Shown here: positions 47,304 through 58,619 of the stretch, piece by piece
Layout of the letters: every line of letters begins with the position of its first letter
Position numbering within the stretch: the first letter of the stretch is position 1
Origin: Sialis fuliginosa
Lineage: Eukaryota; Arthropoda; Insecta; Megaloptera; Sialidae
Reading direction: 5' to 3'
Assembly (NCBI GenBank): GCA_961205875.1
Contig: OY540814.1
Location: 27,658,151-27,722,150, forward strand
DNA length: 64,000 bases
Translations under genes and position numbers: made by a program
Notes under the pieces: model-generated
The model's database searches: none
Told to the model about the DNA's origin: nothing
The model's input: the letters and a program-made list of their open reading frames with translations, nothing else

Positions 47304-47964
47304 ATTAGAGAGTAGCTTCTGAAAAATTAAGAGAGAGAGAAACATTATATTTGTTTTGAAGCCAGGCCTTTGAATAAGAGCCGCGTACAAAAATAATACC
47401 ATTAAAGTAAATTGTTATTCTAGTCGTCCACTACCAACTTGTAGCATAGAACGGTACTCGGGCCGTGTTTTAAATAGGTTAATAGTACCTTGGTTTGTGT
47501 CCAAAATGCGCTCATCTCATTCGATCAATACATTTTTTTTAATTTAATTATAAAAATTCACAATAAAAAATGTAATGTTTTTGCTACTCGGTTTTTTTTG
47601 TCTTATTTTATATTGATAAAATGTAATGACTTTTAGAAACATATTTTTTGATATGTCTGGCTGGATATATTCATTTATGTTACTTTGAACAATTTTTTGT
47701 GCAAATGTTATTAAATTTAAAAAAAATATTTACATACTAAATATTTCTTTATACTAAAATCAATGCTGCACAATACATATGATTGGAGAAAAGAATTATG
47801 TACATATATATAACTGTACAGCACTGTAACTCACCCCCCCCCCCCCCCTCTGCGAGCGAAAAACTGTAATTTTTTTGTATAAAATAATGTTAAAACTTTC
47901 TTAATAAAGCAAAATCGTGGCGCACACTGGTGTAAACTATTTTTTTTTTAAAGTTTGATTCATA
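47304..47964. other. AT-rich noncoding stretch with C run
   Basis: C15 homopolymer at 47834-47848, preceded by 'GCACTGTAACTCA', which may be a hAT-like end. No gene recognised. Confidence 0.45.
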
Positions 47965-48215
47965 ACATTGTATTTGTTAATTTAGTTTATCAATTTATCA
48001 AATTAAATTTGTTTATAATAGGGGAAAGGGGTCGCGACGGTCTTAGGGTATTTATTATTCTTGAAGTGAATGGTGTAAGCTATATTTAAAAAAAAGTTTG
48101 ATTCTGTAGGATCGCGACAAGCTGAGATATTCATTATTCAACTTATTTGTTAATTTATCAAATTTAATTTGTTAATAATAAGGGAAAGAGGTCGAGACGG
48201 TCTTAGGGCACAAAT
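47965..48215 (+). repeat. Diverged relative of the 184-bp satellite, ~1.5 units
   Basis: Shares with the array the order 'TGGTGTAAGCTATATTTAAA' / 'GATCGCGACAAGCTGAGATA' / 'TTATTCAACTTATTTGTTA' / 'AAGGGAAAGAGGTCGAGACG' / 'GTCTTAGGG'. It resembles the units in 59520-59740 more than the main array. No hAT termini were seen around it, so it is probably a remnant. Confidence 0.8.
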
Positions 48216-48357
48216 TTAATGGTATAAACACATACAGTATATTGAGAAAAAAATTATATGTAATATTATCAAATACATATAATCCCTACGATATCGACAA
48301 AATATTGTTTTGTTATAAATTTATAATTGTAATTTAATACTACATTTTTTGTTCTAG

Positions 48358-48402
48358 ATTTACCTCTCCAAAGCTGAGCGTCTTTCACTTGACAGTCCCC
48401 TT
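48358..48402 (+). other. Candidate 45-nt microexon 2
   Basis: Acceptor 'TACATTTTTTGTTCTAG' ends at 48357 and donor CTT|GTAAGTGC starts at 48403. The interval is open in phase 0 (IYLSKAERLSLDSPL), with charged residues and balanced composition. Same length and phase as the candidates at 46564 and 49123. Confidence 0.25.
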
Positions 48403-48479
48403 GTAAGTGCATTATAATGTTTTATCTTAAATTATAGTAAAATTACTACGATATTATATTATAATTTTTTATAATTTTT

Positions 48480-48860
48480 ACTAGGTACGTAATTTTTTAA
48501 CTTTTCACTTCTAGCTTGTATTATATATTTTCAACGGTGAAATTATTTGTTACTTCCATGTTCCGAAGGAAATGTAAAGTATTGTAATACCATCGAAAAA
48601 TCGTATCCGAGAAAATGACAAATTCTGATTGTACTAACTTCAAAACGTAAAGAAAAGTTAATTTCCGCATGGCGGCTGTGCGTGTGTCTGTGTGTCTGTG
48701 CGGATGTAGAATTTTCTTTCGTTCACGATAACTACTGTAAAAATGCACCGATCTGAATTATTTTTGGGGAAAATGTTTGTCTCAGTGAGTACTCCGACCT
48801 ATTGATTTTGGTGCTAATCGGATTAGGGGTTTTGGAAATAATCGAAATTTTGTAACGTTT
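48480..48860 (-). repeat. Interspersed repeat with (TGTG/TGTC) core, probable
   Basis: 'CGGTGAAATTATTTGTTACT', 'TTTCCGCATGGCGGCTGTGC' and a TGTGTCTG tract are arranged like other microsatellite-bearing insect repeats in this window. No second copy was seen, so the call rests on style only. Confidence 0.3.
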
Positions 48861-49122
48861 TTCGTCTAAAAAGTGAATATTGCGAGTATTATTTCACTAA
48901 TTTTGATAAGATTTGGTACATTTGCAGTTCAATTGAATCTAAGGGACATTTATTATTTTTGTACGTGCCTAAACAGCCATTAAAGGGGTGAAAAACACAC
49001 TTAAAATTTGAATTTTAAATACTAATATGTCATTAATTCATGTTGCCTTGGAAACAAATGCAACTAAATTCAAATTGTCAAATTAGTTTTTCTACGAATG
49101 TGTATTATGTTTTGGACATTAG

Positions 49123-49167
49123 AAAACTAATATTTATATACAAATGGCAAAAAGAGCTGTAACCGTT
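49123..49167 (+). other. Candidate 45-nt microexon 3
   Basis: A weaker acceptor 'TTATGTTTTGGACATTAG' ends at 49122 and donor GTT|GTAAGTAT starts at 49168. Phase 0 frame is open (KTNIYIQMAKRAVTV). It would join in frame with candidates 1 and 2 if they belonged together. Confidence 0.18.
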
Positions 49168-49472
49168 GTAAGTATATATGTTTTTTTATGTATTACGAAA
49201 TTTATATTCATAGTAGTAGATTATATTAATAAAATATTTTTCAGAAAATTTATATTTAAAAATTATTTAAAAAAATAGAAAGAACATGGAAGTCATGTAT
49301 GGTTCTCCATACCGATATTTTTTTTTTGTATACCTGTATCTTTCCCTGCTTTTCAAATATCGTTAATTATTTGTTTATATAATTATTTTATAAAATATCA
49401 GAAAATCGAAATCTCAGCACAACACGTTCGACAAGTGTAAAAATGTCAACAACATCAAAAGACGCGTTTTCT
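49168..49472. other. AT-rich noncoding stretch
   Basis: Nothing recognised. Confidence 0.55.
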
Positions 49473-49622
49473 TAGAAAGCATCTTCACACTTATCTCCGC
49501 TTGCATAAAACCGGAAGTGCTATTGAAGGCGCTGTCTTCCGGTACGCTCGCCGTCGCCTGTTGCGCTCTCCTTGTATGGCTTCCCCCGTTTATCAGTTTA
49601 TCATAAAAGCTTGTAATTCTCG
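49473..49622 (+). promoter_or_regulatory. GC-rich patch with ETS-like site and donor
   Basis: Within A/T-rich DNA, 49505-49590 is CpG-rich and contains ACCGGAAGTG (an ETS-type site common in promoters) and a mirrored CTTCCGG about 30 bp later. A donor TCTC|GTAAGTCT lies at 49623. One plus frame is open across the patch and on past the donor to a TAG near 49677. It may be a noncoding first exon; the mirrored CCGGAAG/CTTCCGG could equally belong to a small repeat. Confidence 0.28.
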
Positions 49623-50152
49623 TAAGTCTATCCAGTACCGTTTATGTATTTTTACGGGTGTAGCGTCACTTGTATAGATTCATTTTTAATTTAATGCTGT
49701 AAAGCCAGTTATTTTAGAATTTCAATACATGATATTTCAAAGAAAATGTGTTGGGTGAATTTTTGAAAAAAAAATGTATTGAATATAATAATAACTTGGG
49801 TTCTACGGAATCAATTTTATTTAAATCGTGACCAGATAACGTGTTTGTTTATATATAAAAGAGAACCGCATAAAAATCGGATCAGCAGTTTTCGAGTTAC
49901 GGACAAATAGATGAAAATTCAAATATGAGTTAAATTTTTATGTGAAAGAAATAATAGTTTTCTTATTATTTTAGGGTTATTTAATACTATTAAGTAATCT
50001 AGATTCTAGATCAGGGAAAAGGGATGCATATTTTATCGATTTTATTTTAATGTTCTTAAAATATTTATTTAATCTAGAAAGTCTAATTTGTTCAAATTTG
50101 ATGGAATAATTAAGTTGAAAAATATCTATCATTTTTTATATAGGCTATATTT
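49623..50152. other. AT-rich noncoding stretch
   Basis: 'AAATCGGATCAGCAGTTTTC' near 49875 is a fragment of a common short insect repeat; nothing else recognised. Confidence 0.5.
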
Positions 50153-50160
50153 GTAATTAC

Positions 50161-50422
50161 TAGAGATTGGAAAAATAGTTTTTCAACTATTGCGTAAAAA
50201 TGCATTTATTATAATTTTTTATTAAATATTTCCACCGTTTTCAGAAAACTGGTTTGATTGAACACAATTTGAAATCAACTATTTTTAAAACTATTTGCGA
50301 CACTTTTTACTGCTTCGTTTGCACTAATTATTATTAAATCGTAAAAAAAAATATTTACCAACTAAAAAAAATTCAACTAGTAACTATTTCATTGAAAATA
50401 ACAACTATTTTTCCAATCTCTA
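50161..50422. mobile_element. hAT-type MITE, TAGAGATTGG ends, 8-bp target duplication
   Basis: TAGAGATTGGAAAAATAGTT and its exact complement ending at 50422 bracket 262 bp. GTAATTAC flanks both sides (50153-50160 and 50423-50430). The duplication is itself palindromic, so it could be counted as an extension of the inverted ends, but its exact length of 8 fits hAT. Confidence 0.85.
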
Positions 50423-50430
50423 GTAATTAC

Positions 50431-52190
50431 AAATATAAATTTACACCCACACATTCTAGAACATCCTTTGTATAAATCTGCGTTCCTGATACAGAGCTAA
50501 TGACATAGCATAGCTCCGATGTTCTACTTACTCATACAGCATGTTATTAGCTCTTATATTTGCGAGAGAGGATATGAGAACCAGGTCCGTATCTAGTTTG
50601 TGAAAAATTTATTCATTTTATTGGGCGTCATTTATACTTTTACCCCCCCCCCCTCTCCACACACACTTACACATTTTTACATATATCCATTTTTTTAGAT
50701 TTGTCTCTCAATACTTTTGGAGATATTTTTTATTCTGGTTTTCAACGATATGTAAAATTTATTATCGAAAATTTACAGAATTTTAAAAAAAACTGAAATT
50801 CGGGTTTTTGAATTTAAAATGAAAATTGATATAAAAATTATAATACTACATAAAAAAGTACCTATATATTGTACTTTGGCAAAAAAGTTATGACGATTTA
50901 AAAAAAACCACTATGACAGGTCAAAAAATCGTCAATGTTTTGCAATTTTTTTCACAGGTATAACTAATTATTTTAGAATCGGGTGTAGGATATTTTATTA
51001 AGTATATAATCAACTAATTCAATACCAATTTTTATTAAAAAATAGTGAAAATTTACAAAGTTATGAGCCTCAATGTGACGACGAAAAAAATATATTCCCA
51101 TCGAAATTTTTGTGAAGGTTTATCGAAGTTAAAAAAAATCAAAAATTATCAATATCTATATGAATCGTTATACGTAGTCATTTTTTTCACAAAATAATGA
51201 CTACATGGTCTCACTAAATTAGTCAATTTTCGGAATTTTAACATAATTATTTTTTTACATATTTTTGAATTATATACTTTTTAAAAAATGCCAAAAAAGT
51301 CGAATTTTTTTAACCGTTACAGTGGCTTTCTTTCTTAAGTACTACCTAAACCACGGGGAGTAATTCATCTCATTTAACCAATTGTATCTCTTATAGAAAC
51401 TGAGATCCCCATGCTGGGACATAATTGTATATTTCTGGTCTCGAGTAATTTCAGTCTCCAGATTCAACTCTGTTAGAATTGGTCCGTTCCATTATTCCGT
51501 TATCATTCTGTCGATCAACATTCGTTATATACGTACATACTTTTGAACCTTAAAATTCAAATGTATGAATCAAAATATATCGGAAAACGTTTTCCAATGT
51601 TTTTCGGTTTCCTCCACTTCCTTTTTTTCTGTTGTAACGTAAATGTTACCATTTGTATGAATTTGTTTTTATATAAAAGCATAGTTCAAGGATTTATTGA
51701 AAACTATAAGATTTACAACAATCTAGATTTAGAATCTTAAGAGAATAATTCAAAAATCATTCTTAAAGATAGACCAGACAGATTGGGTAATCCTTACATA
51801 TTATAAAATGCAACGTCTGTCTGTCCGTTAGTGCGCTTGTTACTCGAGAACCATTTATTCGATTTACGTGTTTAATTCATATAGTAACAAAAATCAATAA
51901 ATTAAAAGTATTATTCATTTTCAAAAATCATATCATATATTTAAATTAATTATATATTTGTATTAAAATTTACAATGACATTAACTCCTACAACAAATTA
52001 TCGAATTACATATGTACATATATATATATACCTAATAATAAGTAAAGTTTATAATATGAAGAGTTAAAACCCCGGGGAGAAATATAAATAAATCTTATTG
52101 TTGATATAAATTTATGCTATTTATGCCTGCTAAAACGTTATAAAACTATGTGAAAAATGTTTAAATATTATTCAATTTAACAAATGTAGT
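50431..52190. other. AT-rich stretch with a short repeat at 51790-51880
   Basis: 51790-51880 ('AACGTCTGTCTGTCCGTTAG' followed by 'CTCGAGAACCATTTATTCGA') is a shorter relative of 7925-8060. C run near 50643. No gene recognised in the rest. Confidence 0.5.
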
Positions 52191-52365
52191 TTTGCTTCCT
52201 CGCAATATCGAAGATACGAGAAGCTTTGTGATCGTTTTAGAATGAGACAAAAAAAATGTTCTCCGATTTCAAAATTTTAAATTTATCTTTTCGTTTTACG
52301 TCAAGACAAACACTTTTCGTTCTGTGTCTGTCTGTCCGTCTGTCCCCTGAATCCTTGTCACACGC
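52191..52365 (+). repeat. Direct dispersed repeat, copy 2 (copy 1 at 32247-32420)
   Basis: Close match to 32247-32420 with scattered substitutions. Beyond the shared part it continues with 'AACTCATGAACCACTGAACC' and 'GATATTATTGAAACTTGG', a common insect repeat block not present in copy 1. Confidence 0.8.
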
Positions 52366-53309
52366 ATAACTCATGAACCACTGAACCGATATTATTGAAA
52401 CTTGGTCGGAAGGTTGGGTCCTATTTCAAAATCATCAAATTTATTTTTTCAAGATATCTCAAGAACGACACATGTTACGTGAAAATGTTATAGAATATTT
52501 TTTGTAGAGCATTAAATTTCCTATAATATGGGTCTGCAACGTTTGTTGTAAAATATTCCCTTACAAAGAATTATCTCAATTTATTTTAAAAATTCGTGTT
52601 TTGTTTTTCTGAAATTTATATTTGCTTGGACATATTAAATGTCATTTATATTTAATACCTCGCAGATAGCTTAGCCTTTGTTCGAGAGTATATTCTGTAT
52701 AATACCCGACATTATTGTGTATACACACATAGATATTATATAATACATTAAGCACCTATTCATTGTGTTACTTGCCTTGCGAGATGTGAGCAGAAGCTCT
52801 TCTTAGAGAACGATGATCAAAAATGAATAAAACAAGCGAATGAGTGTGTGTGAGGGGGGGGGGGGTGTATTCAGCATTGCCGGAATGAGGAACAGACAAA
52901 ACAAGACCACTTCAATGCGGATGAAAATTTATGTGTGTGGAAAATATGAAAAGAACCTCAATAGTGACTTTTTCCAAGACAAAAAATGTTTACTTTATAT
53001 ACCTACATGTGTAACATTTTTTGTGACTATCTCCCCTTCCTCCTAAACCGAAAAATGTGATTTTTTTTTGTAAGATTTGTTTTCATTTTATTCTTATGTA
53101 CATGGGGAAAAAATAATTGTAATTGATAGATAATAGATCAGAAATATTGGCTGAGTGCGAAGTAGTGGCCAAATGGGAACTTGTGGCGGGCTCATTTTTA
53201 ACTAAAAATAAAAAGGTCAACACGATTAACCACAGTATTGTTATAAAGAATCAACTAAAAAATATATTTTTGACTATATTTTATTGAAATTATTTATTTA
53301 ATTACTTAC
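52366..53309. other. Noncoding stretch
   Basis: A fragment of the 47013 MITE lies near 52666 and a G10-11 run near 52855. No gene recognised. Confidence 0.45.
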
Positions 53310-53392
53310 TTTTCGTTTTGACAGCGCTATGTCAAAGCCCGCCCTAGTTGTAACCGCTAGTCGGCGCTGTCATCGCGCACGCTGCGAATAGG
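53310..53392 (-). promoter_or_regulatory. CpG-rich patch with minus-strand donor
   Basis: Read on the minus strand, 'GCAGCGTGCGCGATGACAGC' begins a CpG-rich segment that runs to AAAA|GTAAGTAA at 53309. A short frame from its ATG stops after nine codons. It contains a near-palindrome, GACATAGCGCTGTC. Either a noncoding first exon or a repeat. Confidence 0.22.
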
Positions 53393-53517
53393 AAAAATTG
53401 TAATGCGTATTAAAATCTTATCAAGTGTAATATTACTTTCACAATTAGAGAGAGACAAAAAAATACAATTACTCGAAATACTATTAATCAAATTAAATAT
53501 TCTAGAATCATTTAATT

Positions 53518-53695
53518 CAGTGGTTCTCAAAGAGTTTGCGCCTTTATAACAAAATCTTTCATCATTTTTTTTTTCGTTTAATTTTTTTTGGTGTTTTATT
53601 CATTTGTATATCTTGCTTTGACTAAGGGAGGGGCACCATGGAAAAACCTTAGTTCAAAAAAGGCGCCGCGATTCGAAAAAGTTTTGGAACCACTG
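53518..53695. mobile_element. hAT-type MITE, CAGTGGTTCTCAAA ends, 8-bp target duplication
   Basis: CAGTGGTTCTCAAAGAGTTT and the inverted 'TTTTGGAACCACTG' bracket 178 bp, and ATTTAATT flanks both sides exactly (53510-53517, 53696-53703). This terminus type is well known among hAT elements. Single ends occur at 28982 and 55951. Confidence 0.92.
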
Positions 53696-53921
53696 ATTTA
53701 ATTAATAAAATATTATCAAATTCTTTAAATTGATTAGAACTTAAGCGACAAAATGTGTTACTTTTTGTAAAAATTCATATATTTTATACATGACATTTAA
53801 AAAACTGACTATTTTATGCATCAAAAAAAAATTAATCTTCCGTTTTACAAAAATAAATTCTACTGTAATACAAGCTAAATAAAACAAATAGCAGCACATA
53901 CATACTCTGGAACTCTTGCGA

Positions 53922-54012
53922 ATCTGTGTTCCTCCATCCAACAAGTTAAAGCGCGTCGCCGTGACGCGCGCCGGCCGCCTCACAGACGCCGTCGAGACGG
54001 GGATGACTCAAT
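53922..54012 (-). promoter_or_regulatory. CpG-rich patch, candidate minus-strand promoter/first exon
   Basis: 'GACGCGCGCCGGCCGCCTCA' with 'GACGCCGTCGAGACGG' forms a CpG island. On the minus strand it leads to a possible donor CCAGA|GTATGTATG at about 53912. A frame open across it (MRRPARVTATRFNLLDGGTQ onward) passes the donor, so splicing is unproven. A (TG)n-GACGTC-(AC)n palindrome lies just upstream on that strand. Confidence 0.3.
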
Positions 54013-54019
54013 GCGTATC

Positions 54020-54047
54020 TGTGTGTGTGTGACGTCACACACACACA
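54020..54047. promoter_or_regulatory. (TG)n-TGACGTCA-(CA)n perfect palindrome
   Basis: A 28-bp perfect palindrome centred on GACGTC (54031-54036), with a TG run on the left and a CA run on the right. The centre TGACGTCA is a full CREB/ATF site, and the arms could extrude as a cruciform or Z-DNA. It lies next to the CpG patch at 53922-54012. Confidence 0.7.
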
Positions 54048-55163
54048 CACACCCACACACACCGACACAAGATGTGAACCGACATACATACCTACATCAA
54101 CAATTTGTGTTGAGTTATTTACAAATACAAATTACAATTATTTACAATTATCGTTGTTTCAAAGTTTCTGAGTTCGAGTAGAGTCTTATCGGTTCAAAAT
54201 AAAACCTGATGATTTTTTTACAGAAAAAAGTTTGAACGGAGCAAAATCAATAATCTTTATTCAATAAAACCTTGTACAGGCACTGAATGTGTTAGTAAAT
54301 ATAATATTATACATTCTACATATTAAATTCATTTAAATTATAATAGTTTTTATCTAATAAATGGTTTTTTTAACTCAATCTTGAACCTTGTCAAGGGGAG
54401 TTGTTTTATATTTTGTGGTAAATTATTACCGCTGTTTGCGGGCCTTTATTGACAAGAGTGAGATTGCCAGTTGGTGGAATTAAATCATTTTTATTTCTTG
54501 TGTTATATCTGTATGTGAGAATTTACATTTTCCGAAAATAAGTCTAAGTATTTTTTTAAGAATATGGAGCATTCAAGAATATATAAGTCATATATTGTTA
54601 ATATTTTTAATTCTTTAAATATCGGTTTACAATACTGTTATTTGTGCATTTTTTTATTGATAACTTACTACTGAATCATTGATTTTAGAGAAAATGTTTT
54701 TCGAAAAAAAAAATTCTCACGATTATTCTTACACGTTTTTCAAAATTGGGGGGGGGGGAACAGAACACTGACTGAGTTAAGAACTTTTGAGTGACATTGT
54801 TTTTTAAATGATGATAAAATTTCTTATTTATAGCATATGATAACATTTTAATAACTTTACATCAGCGAAAAAAAATATTTTAGCATTTAACGATATTCAA
54901 AATGTGTTGATATCACCCACGCGAAATTTCCGATATACGCAGATACTTTATGGGTGGGTGGGTGAGAGAACTCTACACCTACGTATTTTGTAAGCTTCTT
55001 TCTCCGTACACCTACACAGTGGTGTATATGAATGGGTAGTGGGTCTACTGTAAATAATTGAAAAAGTTAAAAAGTACATTAATTATAAATTTTAATTATG
55101 TTATTTTAACTAAATAGTTATATGAAAACATCATTGGCTGAATTATTAAGAAAAGAACGCCTA
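54048..55163. other. AT-rich noncoding stretch
   Basis: 'TCTTGAACCTTGTCAAGG' near 54381 is a small inverted repeat and a G run lies near 54750. No gene recognised. Confidence 0.5.
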
Positions 55164-55192
55164 CAGAAGAAGAAGAAGAAGAAGAAGAAGAA
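55164..55192 (+). repeat. (AAG)n microsatellite
   Basis: About nine AAG/GAA triplets immediately before the pogo-like left end. Confidence 0.9.
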
Positions 55193-56139
55193 CTAAATAC
55201 AGTCGGGACTCGTTTATTCTAAGTCTCGTTTATCTGAAATGCCGAGTTTCGTTTATTCGAAATTTTTCGTTAACCTTTCAAAAGTTAGTGTTAAAATCTA
55301 TTTTTATTAAATTTTTTAATAAAAACAAAGCTTCTCGTATCTTTCAGATATGGCGAAAAAGCAATTAGTATTATTAATAAACGAAATTTTAAATGGGTAA
55401 TAAATTATTATTAGGTATATTTCTTAGTGTCTTTTCGTTTAAGTTCTTATTTAATCATGAAAATGTAATTAAATGTATATAAAACAGTTAAAATTTCGGT
55501 TTACGGTTCAAAGAGCTTAAAAAAGTGATTCAGTTTTTAACCTATATAATATAATCTGAATTATTTATTTATTAATATCTAAATATGAATAATAATAAAA
55601 ATTATTATACGTCTATATGTAAATAAAAATTTTAGTTCTTATTTTTGGGTGTATATTTTCGACAAATGGATAGGAAAAATTTGAACCCATAAAATTTCCT
55701 AGCATCCTAGATTAAAGCCTAATCCAGTCTATTGGTTAATCCTAGTTGCATTACAACAAACATATGTATAGTAGGTAAATATGTGGTAGGTATCGATTCG
55801 TCTAATTGAGTAAACATGTTTAATTGATTTAGTCTATGATAGATGTAAATACACCACCCTATCGTGGTTGTGATAGCTCTATAACTGCTTGCATCTTCAT
55901 GTTATGTATGCTAATTCTAAGTATAGAATTATTCGTTTTTATACTGTATTGCAGTGGTTTCCAAAGGGGGCACCGCGGATTTGCAGGCTCATCCATCTCG
56001 ATATATGGTATTGCGAAGTATATTTTAGATTGTTTTCTTTATATTTTTTCTCCGGTAATGGATAAAGTAAAACCAGTGATGAACATTTGCTAATAAAAGA
56101 TACAAAAGAAAATATTAAATAATAAATTATACTAATAAT

Positions 56140-56335
56140 TAGTTTAAATGTCCACCATTCTGACACCTATTGGCCGATTGTCATCAAATCATGCTGTAAG
56201 ATAGTTAAATGTATATACATAGATTAATATTCAGAAATGGTAGTAATCAAATATCAACAAATATTTCTAATTCAGTACATTTAATTTAAAAATAGTCATT
56301 ACTGGGGTCATATCCAAGACTGGTGCCAGTACCTT
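56140..56335. mobile_element. MITE of the AAGGTACTGG family, partial
   Basis: Ends 'TCCAAGACTGGTGCCAGTAC' plus 'CTTATA' at about 56312-56337, and contains 'TGACACCTATTGGCCGATTG' plus 'TCATCAAAT', matching the middle of 31912-32112 in reverse. The opposite end is unclear. The 78-residue frame starting in its end (MPVPYNK) is chance. Confidence 0.55.
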
Positions 56336-56624
56336 ATAACAAAATGAGTTTAACTGCTAGACACAACATTATATTATTAAATCCGCCTATGGTTAGAACT
56401 TCAATTATGATTATAACCCGTAATTATCAAATGGGTAAAAGAAATAAAAGTTCATTATCGAAACGTCCATGCCATACCTCGTTACTACATAACCCACACA
56501 ACTCAGCAAATGCCGCGTGTGCTGCGCTAGGGTTGTACAATGTAATATTTATTTACTAAACTTAATTAGTAGCATTAGATGCATTTACTAAAAAAATAAA
56601 TTCGATTTAAAAAGTGTTTCATAT

Positions 56625-57070
56625 TTTTACTTTCTTATACCTTGTATATGAAATATATTTTTTTTGAAATCCGGATTTTGATGGAATTATCCATTTTAAC
56701 CTTCCCTGAATCCATTCTGACTATTTTCGCCATGATGTCTGTCTGTCTGTCTGTCTGTCTGTAAGCGCTGTAAATCAAATACGACAAATCGTAGAAGGAT
56801 ACAAAATTTTATATTTAAGATTAATTTTTGTCTAGAAAGAAAACGTCCTATTTTTGAAAACAATCTTTCAACCGGATACGGATGTTTACCTACGTCGATT
56901 TTTAAATTTTTCGAATTACTTTGAAACAGTGCGAAATAGAGAAAAATGGTCAAGTTAAAAATTGTAGGTAGGTATATCAATATCTATAATTTATGTTCTA
57001 TTCATTTTTTCGTAAAAACGAATTTTTGAAAAAAATTTTATTATAATTCAAATGGTTCATAACAGAGGAG
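56625..57070 (-). repeat. Dispersed repeat family A, copy 3
   Basis: Parallel to 44160-44665 with a (TCTG)n tract at 56736-56762, 'CGGATACGGATGTTTACCTA' and the tail 'TTTTTCGTAAAAACGAATTT'. It retains 'GAAATAGAGAAAAATGG', present also in 3590-3925 but missing at 44.5 kb. Confidence 0.75.
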
Positions 57071-58619
57071 AAATATCTGCCATGAGTGTCATGGGACTTT
57101 CTTATACATAATTTTTCATACGATATTTTTCACTTAAAATCACAGTGGTGGAAACAGAAAGAGCAAGGGGGCTGCCTCTCCCTGCCCCCTTCCCACGGGA
57201 ATACAATATATGGATGTCTACTTCTTTTCTTCCCCCCCCCCACCCACCAGACTTTTGTGTATTCAGAAGTACTGTAATTTGTATAAGCTAAAAAAATCTT
57301 CACAAATTTTAAATTTTTGGTACTTGATCTTTTACGTCTAAAAAATATCTGGCTAAGCCACTGTAAAATCTGATCCCTTAATCAAAAATAATGAATAGCA
57401 CTTAACAAACTTTTAAAATATATAATTTTTTCTGAAAACAACTGTTCAAAATAAAAAAATGTAATTTTTTTCGAACGCCCGGTATATTTCCATCAGTTCA
57501 ATGTAATATAAAATACAATACAAAAAGTAATTTTGTGTTCAACTATAAACGAATTTTTGATTGTCACTATGACATTTCCATTTATTTGCAATTACATTTA
57601 TACATATGTATATGCCTACTAGATATACATATACATATATGTATATGTGTATACATATATACAATAGTTAACATTTCTATAAATGTCAGCATTTGTGTTT
57701 TAGGTAAAACATGGATGGAATATATTCTATACCTACTTGAAATAGATTTCATAATAGCAACCCAAATTGTGCTTTGCATAGAAATTTTTGTTAACTATTT
57801 GATTTTGCTAATAGGAGGGTAGGATCTTTGTAAAATCTTACGAATCCTTAACTGGGAAATGTGGAAGGGAGAGGGGGAGGTCAAAGTAATTCTGACACAA
57901 GTATCTTCTTTTGAACTAAATATTTTTAAATATACGCCAAAACACTCACAGGTTTCATGACGCATTTTTTACGTCACGCCTATGTAAACACTCCTTGTCA
58001 ACAATAATAAATCCTTGTTTCATCACTAACATTTCTCGGTTTTAGTTTTGGTAACACAAAACTGAGTAAATTGATAATTTAAAACCACAAAATAATTTAT
58101 GAACAGTGCAGATATTAATGAAATAAAAATGATGTTTACTTAGCTGTGACGTCATCTACTCTGACTGGTGTTTTATCTAACATAAAAATAAATACATTTT
58201 TTAGAATCTTTTTAACGTACATATTTCATTATTTAAAATCATAATTTCAGTGATACTTTCTTACTCGCATCATGCCTATCACTTAACCGATTTCAATGCG
58301 GTTTTCACCAAAAGTTAGATCATTTTTCTGAGCAGTATCGTGACTATTAATATTTTATGATTTAACATCAAAAGATTTTAAAAAATAACTACTGAACGGT
58401 TTTTCACTAATGGATAGGTAAATTTTAGGTGTATAATATTTGAATATTTTGTGTAAATTTCATGAAGTTATATCGTGTGTTGTGGGCATGCTGGGTGGGC
58501 ATATTCAATTGAATTAATATCCCCGGGTAACACCGGGTCCAATGCGCTAATTAGCTATAACAATAATATTACAAATACTTCGCGATCCTGAAGAAACTAT
58601 TATCTCTAATTAATTATCT
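57071..58619. other. Noncoding stretch with microsatellite and repeat fragments
   Basis: GC-richer 'GCCTCTCCCTGCCCCCTTCC' and a C run near 57170-57240; an ATAC/TATG palindromic tract at 57600-57665; 'CACTTAACCGATTTCAATGC' near 58280 and 'CCGGGTAACACCGGGTCC' near 58523, parts of a short insect repeat. No gene recognised. Confidence 0.45.

Noticed and set aside
49123-49167. Slight resemblance of the third 45-nt candidate to the TN..AKR segment of histone-fold proteins
   Set aside because: Only a few residues agree, the spacing to the neighbouring candidates does not fit the fold, and the exon itself is unproven.
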